Notes: generated from the sequence alone by a model not told the origin. A stretch of 42,384 bases of DNA from Methanobacteriota archaeon (GCA_026394495.1 JAPKYE010000056.1:1-42384); one strand, 5' to 3'. Positions 11,087-20,057 are shown, numbered from the stretch's first letter. A program made the numbers and translations.

Positions 11087-11773
11087 TTATGAACAAAAAG
11101 ATGGAGGAAAAAAGTATCCATATAATGTACTCAGGATTGAATCGAGAGTATCATTTCTATTTTGGATTTGATTTGGAATGCCATCTGATATATAAAACTC
11201 AACAAACTCTATGATACCTGCAACAATGGTTTTATCATCCAGATGTTCTTTATGTTTTATCAGTAAATCGTAAGTCATCCAGGGATCTTTTAACACATAT
11301 ATTTTCTCGCTTGATACTTGAGGCCGTTTAATGATGCTCGGCAGCGTTTCTTTACGGATGGCTCCTTTATCAATTGGTACCTGTTCAATGATCCCTGCAT
11401 GTATCATTTTACGCAAATGAAAACCAATTGTGGCAGGATGTTTTTCAAGAAATCTGCTTAGATCTTTTTGTGAACATTGCGCAGCGATGAAAAACCAGAG
11501 AAGAATATGGAGCGTTGTTCGTTTTCGAAAACAGTTGAGTATTTTTTTTTCTTTTTCACCAATATCAAGTGAAATAAAATATCGACTATATTTACCATCT
11601 ACTCTTGATATGATGAGTCCTTTTTTTTCAAGGTACTGTAAATGATATTTTAAAGAAGTAAAGGGAATATTCATTTTTCTTGAGATATCACGCATATGTA
11701 ATCCTGAGTTTTGCGCGATAAACTCATAGATTTCCCGTCTTCTTTTTAAATCCAGACTGGTATTATTTTGCAT
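11087..11773 (-). CDS. Tandem winged-helix transcriptional regulator
   Basis: A 228-residue protein with two ArsR/MarR-like winged helices in tandem: the first in residues 8-70 (REIYEFIAQNSGLHMRDISRKMNIPFTSLKYHLQYLEKKGLI) and the second about 82-140 (LHILLWFFIAAQCSQKDLSRFLEKHPATIGFHLRKMIHAGII). This layout is common in archaeal repressors and activators. It is transcribed divergently from the tetraether synthase-like gene. Its start codon abuts a perfect inverted repeat (11774-11805) that carries its own TATA box about 26-32 bases upstream, so it is probably leaderless, self-regulating and in control of the neighbour. The ligand is unknown. Confidence 0.85.
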   Translation of the reverse strand: MQNNTSLDLKRRREIYEFIAQNSGLHMRDISRKMNIPFTSLKYHLQYLEKKGLIISRVDGKYSRYFISLDIGEKEKKILNCFRKRTTLHILLWFFIAAQCSQKDLSRFLEKHPATIGFHLRKMIHAGIIEQVPIDKGAIRKETLPSIIKRPQVSSEKIYVLKDPWMTYDLLIKHKEHLDDKTIVAGIIEFVEFYISDGIPNQIQNRNDTLDSILSTLYGYFFPPSFCS

Positions 11774-11805
11774 TATAAAATCATTGTAGTGTTAATGATT
11801 TTATA
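11774..11805. promoter_or_regulatory. Perfect dyad operator with back-to-back TATA elements
   Basis: The sequence TATAAAATCATT (11774-11785) and its exact reverse complement (11794-11805) flank an 8-base spacer. Each arm carries TATAAAA in the outgoing direction, so the element contains one TATA-like box per strand. The minus-strand box lies about 26-32 bases before the regulator start at 11773, right for a leaderless transcript. Binding of a dimeric winged-helix protein here would block TBP access in both directions. The dyad is seen directly; its role is inferred. Confidence 0.75.
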
Positions 11806-11881
11806 TATATTTTCCTATAATGTCTACGTTAAAACCGAAACAAAAGTATATATCGTAAATTCCATTGTTTGGTTATCGTTA

Positions 11882-13387
11882 ATGATGGTGTTGGAGAATA
11901 TCGAATCTGTTTGTCCTACGTGTTATATTGAGGGAATAATCCAGAAGATCGATGCCCAAGTTATCGAAGAAAATAAGAAAGTATGGATCATTAAAAATTG
12001 TGAGAAACATGGTTCTTTTAAGGAGTTGTATTTTGGCGATGTGAATTTGTACAAGAGATGGATGAAATATAAGGTGACTGGGCATCCTGTTTCTGACGTG
12101 AAAACAAGTTTGTTTGATGACCCTACATTATATGCGGATCACACGTCTCAAACAATTTTAACAAATCTCGTTGTGACAAACAGGTGTAATCTACGATGTA
12201 GTTATTGTTTTATTAATGCAGGGGCAGCAGGTTCTGTCTATGAGCCATCGTTCAATCAACTGAGAACATTAATGCAGCAAACAAGAAATGAAAAACCCTT
12301 AGGTTCGAAATCCATTCAAATAACAGGTGGTGAACCAACACTTCGTAGTGATTTTTTCGATATTATTCGATTAGCTAAGGCGGTTGGTTTTTTGCATGTT
12401 CAGGTTCATACGAACGGGTTGAAACTCGCTGAAAATATCGAATACTGTCAACGATTGAAAGACGAAAAAGTCAACACTATTTATATGAGTTTCAATGGAG
12501 TATCGAAAGAAACGAATCCATTGTTAGAACAAAATAAACGTGCTTTGGAAAATCTTCGAAAAGTGAATGTCAATGTTGTTTTGGTTCCGGTTTTGATCGG
12601 TGGTAAAAATATTCATGAGACAGGTAAGATTGTACGTTTTGCTATTGACAATATAGATGTTGTCCGGGGTGTACATTTCCAGCCGATTTCCTTCTGTGGC
12701 AGAGCAACAACTTTAAAAGAGAATGAACGGAAAAGTCAGCGTGTTGAGTATATCCAGTTGATAGAAGCTATTGAACAAGAGTTTTCTGGATTGATATCAC
12801 GTGATGATTTCTACCCGATATCTATTCTCTTCCCGATTTCACAACTTACTGAAAGTGTAACGCGGGAACATCATGTGGAGTTCACCCCGCATCCAGGATG
12901 TGGTGGGTCGACATTTATCGTGATGAATGAAGGAAAACCGATCCCAATCACTCGATTTATTAATGTAGAAACCTATATCAAATTTATGAATGAACAAGCA
13001 GCGAAAACAGGTCCTTTGAGAAAACTTCGTCTCGCCTCAGCTATCGTGAAAAACATTAATACGTTTATCAATACCGAAAAAGCACCGCAGAGTTTTGATA
13101 TGAAACAGATAGCGAGGGATTCTGTAACTGTCGGAAACGAGTATGCCCTTCGAAAGTTACATCATAACAGCTTATTTATTGGCATGATGTGGTATCAAGA
13201 TCTTTGGAATCTCAACATCGATCGCTTACAACGATGTGTTATTCATTATACAACCTTTGAAGGAATCATCCCTTTCTGCACCTACAATATTCTTGGGTAT
13301 GGCGATAAAATTCAGAAAAAATATTCCATTTCAGTTGAAGAATGGGAGAAAAAAACTGGCCAATCATTACAAGATGACATGGCCTAA
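11882..13387 (+). CDS. Radical SAM protein of the tetraether lipid synthase (Tes) type
   Basis: About 501 residues from the ATG at 11882 (or 11885). The frame is open upstream, but an earlier start would place the ATG beside the divergent promoter and add an unlike hydrophobic leader. An N-terminal CPTC plus KNCEKHGSFKELYFGDVNLYKRW resembles the extra cluster region of archaeal Tes. Then come the radical SAM site NRCNLRCSYCF (CX3CX2C), the glycine block ITGGEPTLRSDFF, and C-terminal HPGCGG and RCVIHYTTFEGIIPFCTYN...KKYS, which fit the additional Fe-S binding part of this family. Tes couples two diether lipid tails into membrane-spanning tetraethers. A related radical SAM activity cannot be excluded, but the overall order fits Tes well. 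Confidence 0.8.
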   Translation: MMVLENIESVCPTCYIEGIIQKIDAQVIEENKKVWIIKNCEKHGSFKELYFGDVNLYKRWMKYKVTGHPVSDVKTSLFDDPTLYADHTSQTILTNLVVTNRCNLRCSYCFINAGAAGSVYEPSFNQLRTLMQQTRNEKPLGSKSIQITGGEPTLRSDFFDIIRLAKAVGFLHVQVHTNGLKLAENIEYCQRLKDEKVNTIYMSFNGVSKETNPLLEQNKRALENLRKVNVNVVLVPVLIGGKNIHETGKIVRFAIDNIDVVRGVHFQPISFCGRATTLKENERKSQRVEYIQLIEAIEQEFSGLISRDDFYPISILFPISQLTESVTREHHVEFTPHPGCGGSTFIVMNEGKPIPITRFINVETYIKFMNEQAAKTGPLRKLRLASAIVKNINTFINTEKAPQSFDMKQIARDSVTVGNEYALRKLHHNSLFIGMMWYQDLWNLNIDRLQRCVIHYTTFEGIIPFCTYNILGYGDKIQKKYSISVEEWEKKTGQSLQDDMA

Positions 13388-13472
13388 AACTTGTAGATTA
13401 TATAAACCTCGTAGTACTGTTATCTAGATATAACCGGAGTGTATCTATTCAATGGTAAGATATGTTTTTTTT
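13388..13472. terminator. Convergent intergenic region with oligo-T run
   Basis: The region between the Tes-like gene and the convergent lipocalin-like gene holds a T run on the plus strand (about 13465-13474), a plausible archaeal terminator for the Tes-like transcript. Confidence 0.35.
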
Positions 13473-14924
13473 TTAATTATATGTGTGCGTAAGCTCAACG
13501 TAAGCGCTCCCTGTTACTGGACTACCATTAATGGTTCCAGAAACTGTACACGCACCTTCCCAAAAACAGGTACATGGGACAAAATATACAATAAACTGTT
13601 GAGCCCAAGGCGGTAAATTCTCGAATAAACGCATCATTTGGTCGTCATAGTATGGGGTAATAATAAGGTTAATTGAGTGTGAAGGTTCTATGATATTCCA
13701 CTGATTCGAAAAAATCTTTTGGCTGATCGGGTCCCGCCAATAGCCTAATTGCGTAATTGTATAATCATCTAAAAGATCTAAAGATCCATTGATATCGACT
13801 AAATTCAATCCACCAGAATATGATCCTAGTCTATGTCCAGCTCTATCCCATAAATCACCGACCATGATCTCCTGGTAGTCATTAAGTTTTATTGAGAACC
13901 ACTCCCAATTCACTCGAAGACCTAAGGGGGGTTGAGCTGGGTCGAAGTTGATAAAATTGCCCCATTGGTGATCGATCCATGCAGATCCAGTTACCTTTTC
14001 GTTGATTCCATCGACCGTTATCATACCTTCAACTGCAAGTTTTGTCAGAGTATAATACCAAGAGGAATCATTTCCAAAATCAACAACCCCATCACCACTC
14101 ACTATTAATGGAGGTTTCACACAATCCATATCAACTGATAGTTGCATTGGTTGATTGTCCTCCTGTTGGGCATCTCCGCTGACAAGAAGGGTGTACTGGA
14201 AGGGAAGAAGATCATCACCACTGGTTTTGGTACACCAAACGTCATTTTGTATCGTCCCACCGCCACCATCATCGTCAGCGATGACCGGGGTTGACTGAAT
14301 AGGTGTAGCTGCAATCCGTGGCATCAGTTGTAAGTTCATGGATGTTGCCTTTGTATCCATAGTTTTACTCAGTGCATAAACTGCTTGATTATTTGAAGCG
14401 ATATATTGATTGAAGTCGAGATTGTTCAAATAGTTATCATCAAAAGGTGCAAATGTTAAATCAAGATGATCAGCACTTGCTGACAAGTCTCCGAATTTCC
14501 TATTGGTGTAGGTTTGCCCTTCCGCGATATCAGAGATGGTAAATAATCGTAATTCTATGTTATCATGTTGAGCTCGGTGAAGCTGAAAATAACAGACCAT
14601 TGATCCGTATTCATTACCCGTCATATTGCCTGTGAGATGGAAATTCACATACCACCATTCAATCGGATATTCATAGGTGTCATGTGCGCCCTCATCGGTG
14701 GGAAACGTAATGTTTGTTCCTGGTGGATAATAGGGATATGTTTTCCATGGCCTCATCGGAGGTTGGTTATCTTGACTTGCATTGCCTATGCTCGGTGGGA
14801 TCACCATCAATAAAATGATCGTAAGTGACGTAAGGACCTTTAGATGGTTTTTTATCTTCGATGGAAATATACTGAGAAGTGGTATTCGCTCCAAAATTAT
14901 TCCAATTTTTTTAGGATTTCGCAT
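13473..14924 (-). CDS. Secreted CrtC/AttH-type lipocalin-like protein
   Basis: A 483-residue protein with a membrane-targeting N-terminus (VLTSLTIILLMVIPPSIGNAS, about 29-50). It carries signatures of the hydroxyneurosporene synthase/AttH lipocalin-like fold: YPIEWWYVNFHLTG near residue 88, and GSAWIDHQWGNF in the second half-barrel, followed by NWEWFSIKLNDYQEIMVGDL. CrtC enzymes hydrate carotenoid double bonds, while AttH-like proteins are often exported and uncharacterised. An Asp/Gly-rich insert (DDDGGGG, about residue 220) is unusual. The ATG at 14924 follows GGGGAAAG. It is one of three members of this fold in the window; the substrate is unknown. Confidence 0.75.
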   Translation of the reverse strand: MRNPKKIGIILERIPLLSIFPSKIKNHLKVLTSLTIILLMVIPPSIGNASQDNQPPMRPWKTYPYYPPGTNITFPTDEGAHDTYEYPIEWWYVNFHLTGNMTGNEYGSMVCYFQLHRAQHDNIELRLFTISDIAEGQTYTNRKFGDLSASADHLDLTFAPFDDNYLNNLDFNQYIASNNQAVYALSKTMDTKATSMNLQLMPRIAATPIQSTPVIADDDGGGGTIQNDVWCTKTSGDDLLPFQYTLLVSGDAQQEDNQPMQLSVDMDCVKPPLIVSGDGVVDFGNDSSWYYTLTKLAVEGMITVDGINEKVTGSAWIDHQWGNFINFDPAQPPLGLRVNWEWFSIKLNDYQEIMVGDLWDRAGHRLGSYSGGLNLVDINGSLDLLDDYTITQLGYWRDPISQKIFSNQWNIIEPSHSINLIITPYYDDQMMRLFENLPPWAQQFIVYFVPCTCFWEGACTVSGTINGSPVTGSAYVELTHTYN

Positions 14925-15132
14925 GACTTTCTTTCCCCTATCTAAAAAATTATTTATTGATTATGTATTTTCGCTTTTAGTATATAAATATATCGTCTTT
15001 TTAGCTATTTTTATGGTTTTTTTGCTTTTTCTGTGTCTTTGCAGTAAATAAGTATATATGGTTTCTTCATGGTTTTTAGAAAATAATCAAGATAGAACAA
15101 GAATCTGTTAAAAGAAAAAAAAGATAGAAAGT
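14925..15132. other. Non-coding stretch with AT-rich promoter
   Basis: This holds the minus-strand promoter of the lipocalin-like gene (TATA-like run about 14970-14992) and an AT-rich downstream part. No further gene is visible. Confidence 0.4.
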
Positions 15133-15363
15133 TTATTGCTTTGTTTTTGCAGCAATTCTTCCAATCCAGATTGTCATGACAACTGCAAGTAAGGTGACAA
15201 ATATTGCGTATGCCCACACACCATATGTTGCAAGGAAATATAGTGGGCCACCTACTTTGAATAAGCCACCTATTGCTTCGTTCCAGGCTAATGCAGCTAC
15301 TAATCCAAACGCCGCAGTCATCAACGCAGCTATCTTTTCTACTACTTCAACTTTTATTGCCAT
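15133..15363 (-). CDS. Small membrane protein, DUF5654 type
   Basis: A 76-residue protein with two hydrophobic segments (about 8-28, with AALAWNEAIGGLF following, and about 44-66, YGVWAYAIFVTLLAVVMTIWIG). It matches the short archaeal DUF5654 membrane family, typified by a LVAALAWN-type block after the first helix. The start ATG at 15363 follows GGGGAGAAATCTT. Function is unknown; it probably sits in the cytoplasmic membrane. Confidence 0.8.
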   Translation of the reverse strand: MAIKVEVVEKIAALMTAAFGLVAALAWNEAIGGLFKVGGPLYFLATYGVWAYAIFVTLLAVVMTIWIGRIAAKTKQ

Positions 15364-15526
15364 AAGATTTCTCCCCGAATACAGAACTAATGTTTAAGAA
15401 TATAAATGTTTTTATCACCCTTGGTTTCTTGTATCAATTGCAGATAAATTTCATAGGATAGAATTTATAAAGAATCAGATGTTATAAGTAGTTAGAACAT
15501 TAAAAAGAAAATGTGGTGGAATCGAG

Positions 15527-15820
15527 ATGGATAAAATTTTTGGGAAGGAAAAGAAACCAAATGAAATGAAAGAGGCAATAGGATTCGTCCTGATCAGCGT
15601 TGCTCCTTCGCACGAATATGAGGTACATGATAAACTCGCAAAAGTTGAGGAGATCGTCGAACTGCATTCGTTATTTGGGGAATACGATCTGATAGCGAAA
15701 ATTGAAACAAAAGATTTTGAGACGCTTGGTCATATTATCGTCAATAAAATCAGATGCGTGGAAGGGGTTATCGATACGCGTACGCTCACGGCAACAAGTG
15801 TGCTTGTGAAACGAAAATAA
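15527..15820 (+). CDS. Stand-alone Lrp/AsnC ligand-binding (RAM) domain protein
   Basis: A 97-residue protein. After a charged 17-residue leader (MDKIFGKEKKPNEMKEA), the rest is an AsnC_trans_reg/RAM domain: IGFVLISVAPSHEYEVHDKLAKVEEIVELHSLFGEYDLIAKIETKDFETLGHIIVNKI...VEGVIDTRTLTAT. There is no helix-turn-helix, so it cannot bind DNA alone as Lrp does. Such proteins may bind amino acids or other effectors and pair with full-length Lrp proteins. A TATA-like element lies near 15463-15490 and a GGTGG site precedes the start. Confidence 0.85.
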   Translation: MDKIFGKEKKPNEMKEAIGFVLISVAPSHEYEVHDKLAKVEEIVELHSLFGEYDLIAKIETKDFETLGHIIVNKIRCVEGVIDTRTLTATSVLVKRK

Positions 15821-15839
15821 TTTTTTTGAGAAGCACAAT

Positions 15840-15847
15840 AAAAAAAA
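15840..15847 (-). terminator. Oligo-T terminator after tRNA-Gly
   Basis: Eight consecutive T residues on the minus strand lie 11 bases beyond the tRNA-Gly 3' end, a typical archaeal termination signal. Confidence 0.5.
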
Positions 15848-15858
15848 GGGTTGGTGAG

Positions 15859-15931
15859 TGCGGGCGCCGGGATTTGAACCCGAGTTATAAGCTTGGCAAG
15901 CTTATGTGATACCAGACTACACCACACCCGC
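15859..15931 (-). tRNA. tRNA-Gly (anticodon GCC)
   Basis: A 73-base class I tRNA. The acceptor stem pairs GCGGGTG with CGCCCGC (one G-T pair), the T-arm is TCGGG-TTCAAAT-CCCGG, and the anticodon loop is TTGCCAA on a TAAGC/GCTTA stem. The discriminator is A. No CCA is encoded. No intron. Confidence 0.95.
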
Positions 15932-16076
15932 ATCTTGGAATTAAAAATCAAGAAGCAGGAACCTATTAAAAAGGATTGCGCTATGGTTTTTTTCTCTTCA
16001 ATAACAGACGTAGGTATTTGTTGGTTAGTATAGAAAACATAATAAATAATAATGACAATATATAACTTTGGGAGAT

Positions 16077-17234
16077 ATGAAAAAAATTGCGATTGTTGCT
16101 ATCGGTATTCTATTTTTTGCCACAGTATCAGCCTCAGGTATTATTCCCATAGGAAAATCAACAGTGGCACCATATGTGTTTTCCGAACAACAAAAACCTA
16201 GAATTCCCCCCATTATTTATATTTTACATGAACTATATGAAAAAAATCATCTGTATCAAAAGCTCTATAATCGTTTGATGCAAAAACCACTCACAAATGA
16301 GCACGGGTTTGTGTTTTCACCAAAGCCAGTTAATCTTTCTGATGATGCGTTTCATGGTGCGGATACCATTGATTTCACTGAATGGTGGTATTTTGATGCA
16401 ATACTCAACGACGGATACAGTATTCAACTGATCTTTCAGGTGATTAGTCTTTTGGATCGAAATGTACTGTCTACAAAAATCAATATGTATCAGAATGGCA
16501 AGTTAGTTGCAAACGCAGAAAAAATATTTCTCCCTGATGAATTCTTTATCTCAAAAGAAACACCGTTAATCACAATAAACGGGAAACAAGTGATGAACGG
16601 AGAAATCGATCATGGACAGTGGATATACGATGTCTCAGTTGATATCAACGATGTTGCTGTTGATCTGTGTTTTGTTGGTACTACCTGTGGTTGGAAAGGA
16701 GACGCCCCTGTAAGTAAATGGGCGGTCATCTTGCCGAAAGCAGATGTTCAAGGCATGATTACCATCAATAATCAGAAACAAAATGTCATGGGGACCGGAT
16801 ATCATGATCATAACTGGGAGCTCAACGCACAAGCAGGAAAATACTTTGGTTGGCTCTGGGGAAAAATCTCCACAGGTTCTGTGACTGTCGTGTGGTCTTC
16901 TATCCTAGATACTCGGTTTGAAGGACAACCGATCCTGGTAATCAATATAGGAGCGCAGGAATATCAATCCATTGATCCGTCAGCTATTCGATTCACCGCT
17001 GATGAAATCTTTTTAGAAAACGGCAAAATGATCCCGCATAAATTTGTGCTGCATGCAACAACAGATACTGTATCTGTTTCCCTGACAATGACCGTCGAAA
17101 CTATACATCATGTGAAAGTGGGAACAATCACCTACTGGCGGTACCATGTTCATTGTCTAGGTTCAGTTACGATTGATGGAAAAACTGAGCTTGTTGATCA
17201 AAAAGAAATCGCAGAGTTCGTCAGGTTCCGATAA
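16077..17234 (+). CDS. Secreted CrtC/AttH-type lipocalin-like protein
   Basis: About 385 residues. The ATG at 16077 is preferred over an upstream in-frame TTG because it gives a standard signal peptide (KKIAIVAIGILFFATVSASG). Family signatures are TIDFTEWWYFDAILNDGYSIQLIFQ (about residue 103) and MGTGYHDHNWELN (about 243), the paired half-barrel motifs also present in the genes at 13473 and 33944. It is exported and may bind or act on a hydrophobic isoprenoid-like ligand; a CrtC-like hydratase activity is only a possibility. Two Cys (CFVGTTCG) may form a disulfide. It stands alone between tRNA-Gly and the convergent tiaS. Confidence 0.75.
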   Translation: MKKIAIVAIGILFFATVSASGIIPIGKSTVAPYVFSEQQKPRIPPIIYILHELYEKNHLYQKLYNRLMQKPLTNEHGFVFSPKPVNLSDDAFHGADTIDFTEWWYFDAILNDGYSIQLIFQVISLLDRNVLSTKINMYQNGKLVANAEKIFLPDEFFISKETPLITINGKQVMNGEIDHGQWIYDVSVDINDVAVDLCFVGTTCGWKGDAPVSKWAVILPKADVQGMITINNQKQNVMGTGYHDHNWELNAQAGKYFGWLWGKISTGSVTVVWSSILDTRFEGQPILVINIGAQEYQSIDPSAIRFTADEIFLENGKMIPHKFVLHATTDTVSVSLTMTVETIHHVKVGTITYWRYHVHCLGSVTIDGKTELVDQKEIAEFVRFR

Positions 17235-17247
17235 AAAAACCGTTGTG

Positions 17248-18567
17248 TTACATTCTTTTTAATGGTTTGCTGAGATGGCGTCGTGCACAGACTGGGACTT
17301 CGTAGAATCCTGTTTTGATCGATCTTTTCCTTGGTTTTGTTTTTGGTTTATTTTTGGTGGTTCCACAGCGTTTACATTTGTATCCTTGATTGGTCCCTCG
17401 TGATTTCATGTGTTTCCCGCATCGTGAACAGACCGGGTTTTCTGTTTTTTCTCGAATCTGTATAAGTGATCTGATATTGATTTTTTCAAGATTCACGGTA
17501 ATTGGTTGTTCTCGAACGCCACCGTAAACATCAACGCGATCACCAATTGTTAGTTCTCGAATAACGTTTCTGAATTGTTTTGTTGGTTCATACGCTGCAC
17601 AGTCTATTGTTCCTGTGGCATCATCAATTGAGAAAAGGACATGGCCGCCAGGTATGGTTCGCGGCGGTGAAACAACAGTTCCTGAAACGATTACGGATTG
17701 GTACGGTTGGATGTCTTGGATGGTTTTCTTTTGGAGATGATCATCGGTTCCCTGGTTGGTCTCAAAAAGTAAAAAACCCATTGTTTGTTCAGAGATAATC
17801 ATTGATTTTGCAGAAATAAGATCCGTGGGGTGTTCTCCTCGTATTCCGTAGAGGATCGGACATGGAGAATGTGGCACAAGCCGGTTATGTTTGTTTGTGT
17901 AATCGTAGTTGTCAAATGTGTTTGTACACGCTTTATCCATCTGTTGTACTGAATCATTGTCAACGATGCGTTTCGTTCCCCATCGATCTTGTTCTCGGTA
18001 GGTGATCAGCTCAAAGGTTTTATCGGATCTAGGAGACCATGCGATTGCTGCGGTTGCTCCGATGAGCCCTCGTTTGTTTTTGTATCCTTTGTACAGTGCA
18101 TCATGAGATTTCAACAAGGAGACGACATCCGTAAGATGTACGATTTCTTGAACTGCGGTTGTGTAGAGTCTTTGTGATGGTTTTTTGTTCAAAAGAACAA
18201 AACCAGGGTTTGTGTTTTGGTCATCGGTTTTTGCATAGCGTTCAATAATGCTCTGAACAAGTGATTTAACCGCTGTATATTCTGATGATGAAAGGTCTTT
18301 TTTCAGAATGGAACACGCAACAATGTTTTGGTTATGTGTGCTACCGATTCTGATTGTTTTCCCGATACTCCTTCCTATTTGTAACGCAAGGGCGCCATTT
18401 CCCCGGGTCTTCCACGGGATATTAGGATTTAAGCGAACAAGCCTTGGATATCCGATGATATCGTACTCCTGTTCCACGAGTTTTTGAATGAGACTGTAGA
18501 TTACGTACGTTGTGCATCCCCCTGAAACAGAGTCTGTGTCGTCAATGCCTATCCAGATGATGTTCAC
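17248..18567 (-). CDS. tiaS: tRNA(Ile2) 2-agmatinylcytidine synthetase
   Basis: About 439 residues. A GTG at 18567 gives the expected N-terminus VNIIWIGIDDTDS; the longer ATG start at 18606 adds 13 unlike residues and runs into the divergent promoter. TiaS converts C34 of the AUA-reading tRNA-Ile to agmatidine using ATP and agmatine, an archaea-specific function. Visible are GIDDTDSVSGGCTTYV, the conserved core (WKTRGNGALALQIG, GLIGATAAIAW, YRXXDRWGTKR), an OB-fold (SGTVVSPPRTIPGGHVLFSI, about 305-360) and a C-terminal zinc ribbon (CSRCGKHMKSRG...CKRCG). Confidence 0.95.
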   Translation of the reverse strand: MNIIWIGIDDTDSVSGGCTTYVIYSLIQKLVEQEYDIIGYPRLVRLNPNIPWKTRGNGALALQIGRSIGKTIRIGSTHNQNIVACSILKKDLSSSEYTAVKSLVQSIIERYAKTDDQNTNPGFVLLNKKPSQRLYTTAVQEIVHLTDVVSLLKSHDALYKGYKNKRGLIGATAAIAWSPRSDKTFELITYREQDRWGTKRIVDNDSVQQMDKACTNTFDNYDYTNKHNRLVPHSPCPILYGIRGEHPTDLISAKSMIISEQTMGFLLFETNQGTDDHLQKKTIQDIQPYQSVIVSGTVVSPPRTIPGGHVLFSIDDATGTIDCAAYEPTKQFRNVIRELTIGDRVDVYGGVREQPITVNLEKINIRSLIQIREKTENPVCSRCGKHMKSRGTNQGYKCKRCGTTKNKPKTKPRKRSIKTGFYEVPVCARRHLSKPLKRM

Positions 18568-18611
18568 CCGCAAAACATTATTATAGAAGCAGTATTTTAA
18601 CTTCATTCGTT

Positions 18612-19562
18612 ATGGAACGATCAGATCTAGTTCGAAATATTAGGGAAACATTGAGTCGTGCAGGGTTCTCAGTCTCAGATTTATGTTCAATTCGGCTCGC
18701 TGGTTTTGATCTTGTTGCTCGAAGAGATAACACTCTTTTGTTTGTGAAAATCCTAACAAATATTGATGCGCTCTCTGAAGATGTTGCAAAGGAGATTATC
18801 ACGTTGTCGTCTCTTTTGAAAGGATGTCCTTTGCTTGTTGGTGAAAAAACAGGTCTTGGCGACCTTGAAGATAATGTTGTGTATTTCCGTTTTGGTATTC
18901 GTGCAATTACTCTGAACACATTGCAGGATCATTTGCTCGAGGGTATCCCTATTGCTGCGTATGCTGCGCAGGGTGGTTTGTATGTGACTCTTGATGAGAA
19001 AAAAATCCAGGTGCTTCGCCAGCAGCAGGGTGTTTCGCTTGGGGAGTTTGCCAGGTTTGTTCGCGTGTCTCGGAAAACTGCTCAGTTGTATGAAAAAGGG
19101 ATGAACGCGCGAATCGAGATTGCTTCACGGATTGAAGAATTGTTTAATAGTCCGGTATGTCTGCCTATGGATCTTTTTGATATAACTCAGAATGATCAAA
19201 AGACTGAAGGTAAGAATCTAAAAAAGCCGGATGATTCGAAGAATTTTGAGCAGGAGGTTTTTTCGTTGTTGAAACGCCTGGGATATGAGATCGTTCGCAT
19301 GGAACGCTGTCCGTTTGAAGCAGTTAGTAAAGAAAAAGAGCGGGTTCTTCTCACCTGTGTGCATACGTATAATAAGAAATTGATTCAGAAAGCGCAGCTT
19401 GTGAGCAGTATTTCGCGAATCACCGAGAAACATGCGGTGTTGTTCACTGATACAGACACGGAGAAGAAAAACTTGGAAGGAACTCCGATTATCCGTAAAA
19501 AAGAGTTAAAGAAGATTCGGGGACCTGAAGAAATCATTGATTTGATTATCGAACGAATCTAA
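18612..19562 (+). CDS. Archaeal XRE-type transcriptional regulator (COG1395 type)
   Basis: A 316-residue protein. The N-terminal part (about 20-125) looks like a degenerate nuclease-fold domain (LAGFDLVARRDNTLLFVKI). A helix-turn-helix of the Cro/XRE type follows (LRQQQGVSLGEFARFVRVSRKTAQLYEKGMNARIEIASRIEELF, about 136-180). A C-terminal domain resembles the first in pattern (LLKRLGYEIVRMERCPFEAVS...LLTCVHTY). This order is that of a conserved euryarchaeal regulator family of unknown targets. It is divergent from tiaS with only 44 bases between start codons, so the promoters overlap. Confidence 0.85.
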   Translation: MERSDLVRNIRETLSRAGFSVSDLCSIRLAGFDLVARRDNTLLFVKILTNIDALSEDVAKEIITLSSLLKGCPLLVGEKTGLGDLEDNVVYFRFGIRAITLNTLQDHLLEGIPIAAYAAQGGLYVTLDEKKIQVLRQQQGVSLGEFARFVRVSRKTAQLYEKGMNARIEIASRIEELFNSPVCLPMDLFDITQNDQKTEGKNLKKPDDSKNFEQEVFSLLKRLGYEIVRMERCPFEAVSKEKERVLLTCVHTYNKKLIQKAQLVSSISRITEKHAVLFTDTDTEKKNLEGTPIIRKKELKKIRGPEEIIDLIIERI

Positions 19563-20057
19563 CGAGGATACTTTTTCCTGTCGCGTGACAAGAACACAAT
19601 AATAGTTTGAATAACTCAAAAAGGAGATGGGGTTTTTCATCGGTGGGTCTTACGCGTATGCTTCAGACCGCGCAGTATTTCCAGCCGCTATTGATAAACT
19701 TTATTATAAAAATATATAAAGTAGAATAAAAATGTCTTTCATAGAGAACATTAGATGATGAATTCATTCATAGCATGCGGTGAATATTTGTAGCAGTTTT
19801 TCAGTATCGTTTCTACTTCCGAAAAATCCATACTTGAGATTATCTTTCTGAGGCTTGCCCCCCCATTGTTTTTCATTTGTGCATCCAAAACAAATGACTC
19901 TTAGGAGGGCTCATTTAATTTTTCAACAGCCCATTATACAGTATCATCTTCAATCAGAAGTTCAACAGGAATGTTGCATGATTTTACTAGTAAATATGAG
20001 TTAAAATAAATTTTTGCAAAAGAATACGATTTTCTCCTGTAAAAAATAGTAAAAAAG
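19563..20057. other. Long non-coding stretch, possibly degenerate
   Basis: There is no convincing gene in these 495 bases. Two short readable pieces exist: plus strand from an ATG near 19627, about 30 codons (MGFFIGGSYAYASDRAVFP and on), and minus strand 19876-19751, about 41 codons ending SPHAMNEFII. Neither is recognised. A weak GGTCT/AGACC inverted repeat lies near 19645-19670. It could be decayed gene remnants or hold a small RNA. Confidence 0.3.
20051..20056 (-). terminator. Oligo-T terminator after tRNA-Leu
   Basis: Six T residues on the minus strand directly follow the tRNA-Leu 3' end, with a second T6 run ten or so bases further on. Confidence 0.45.

Noticed and set aside
11768-11881. 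N-terminal extension of the Tes-like protein from the ATG at 11768
   Set aside because: The leader overlaps the divergent regulator start and the dyad promoter, and does not resemble the family N-terminus; the ATG at 11882 fits better.
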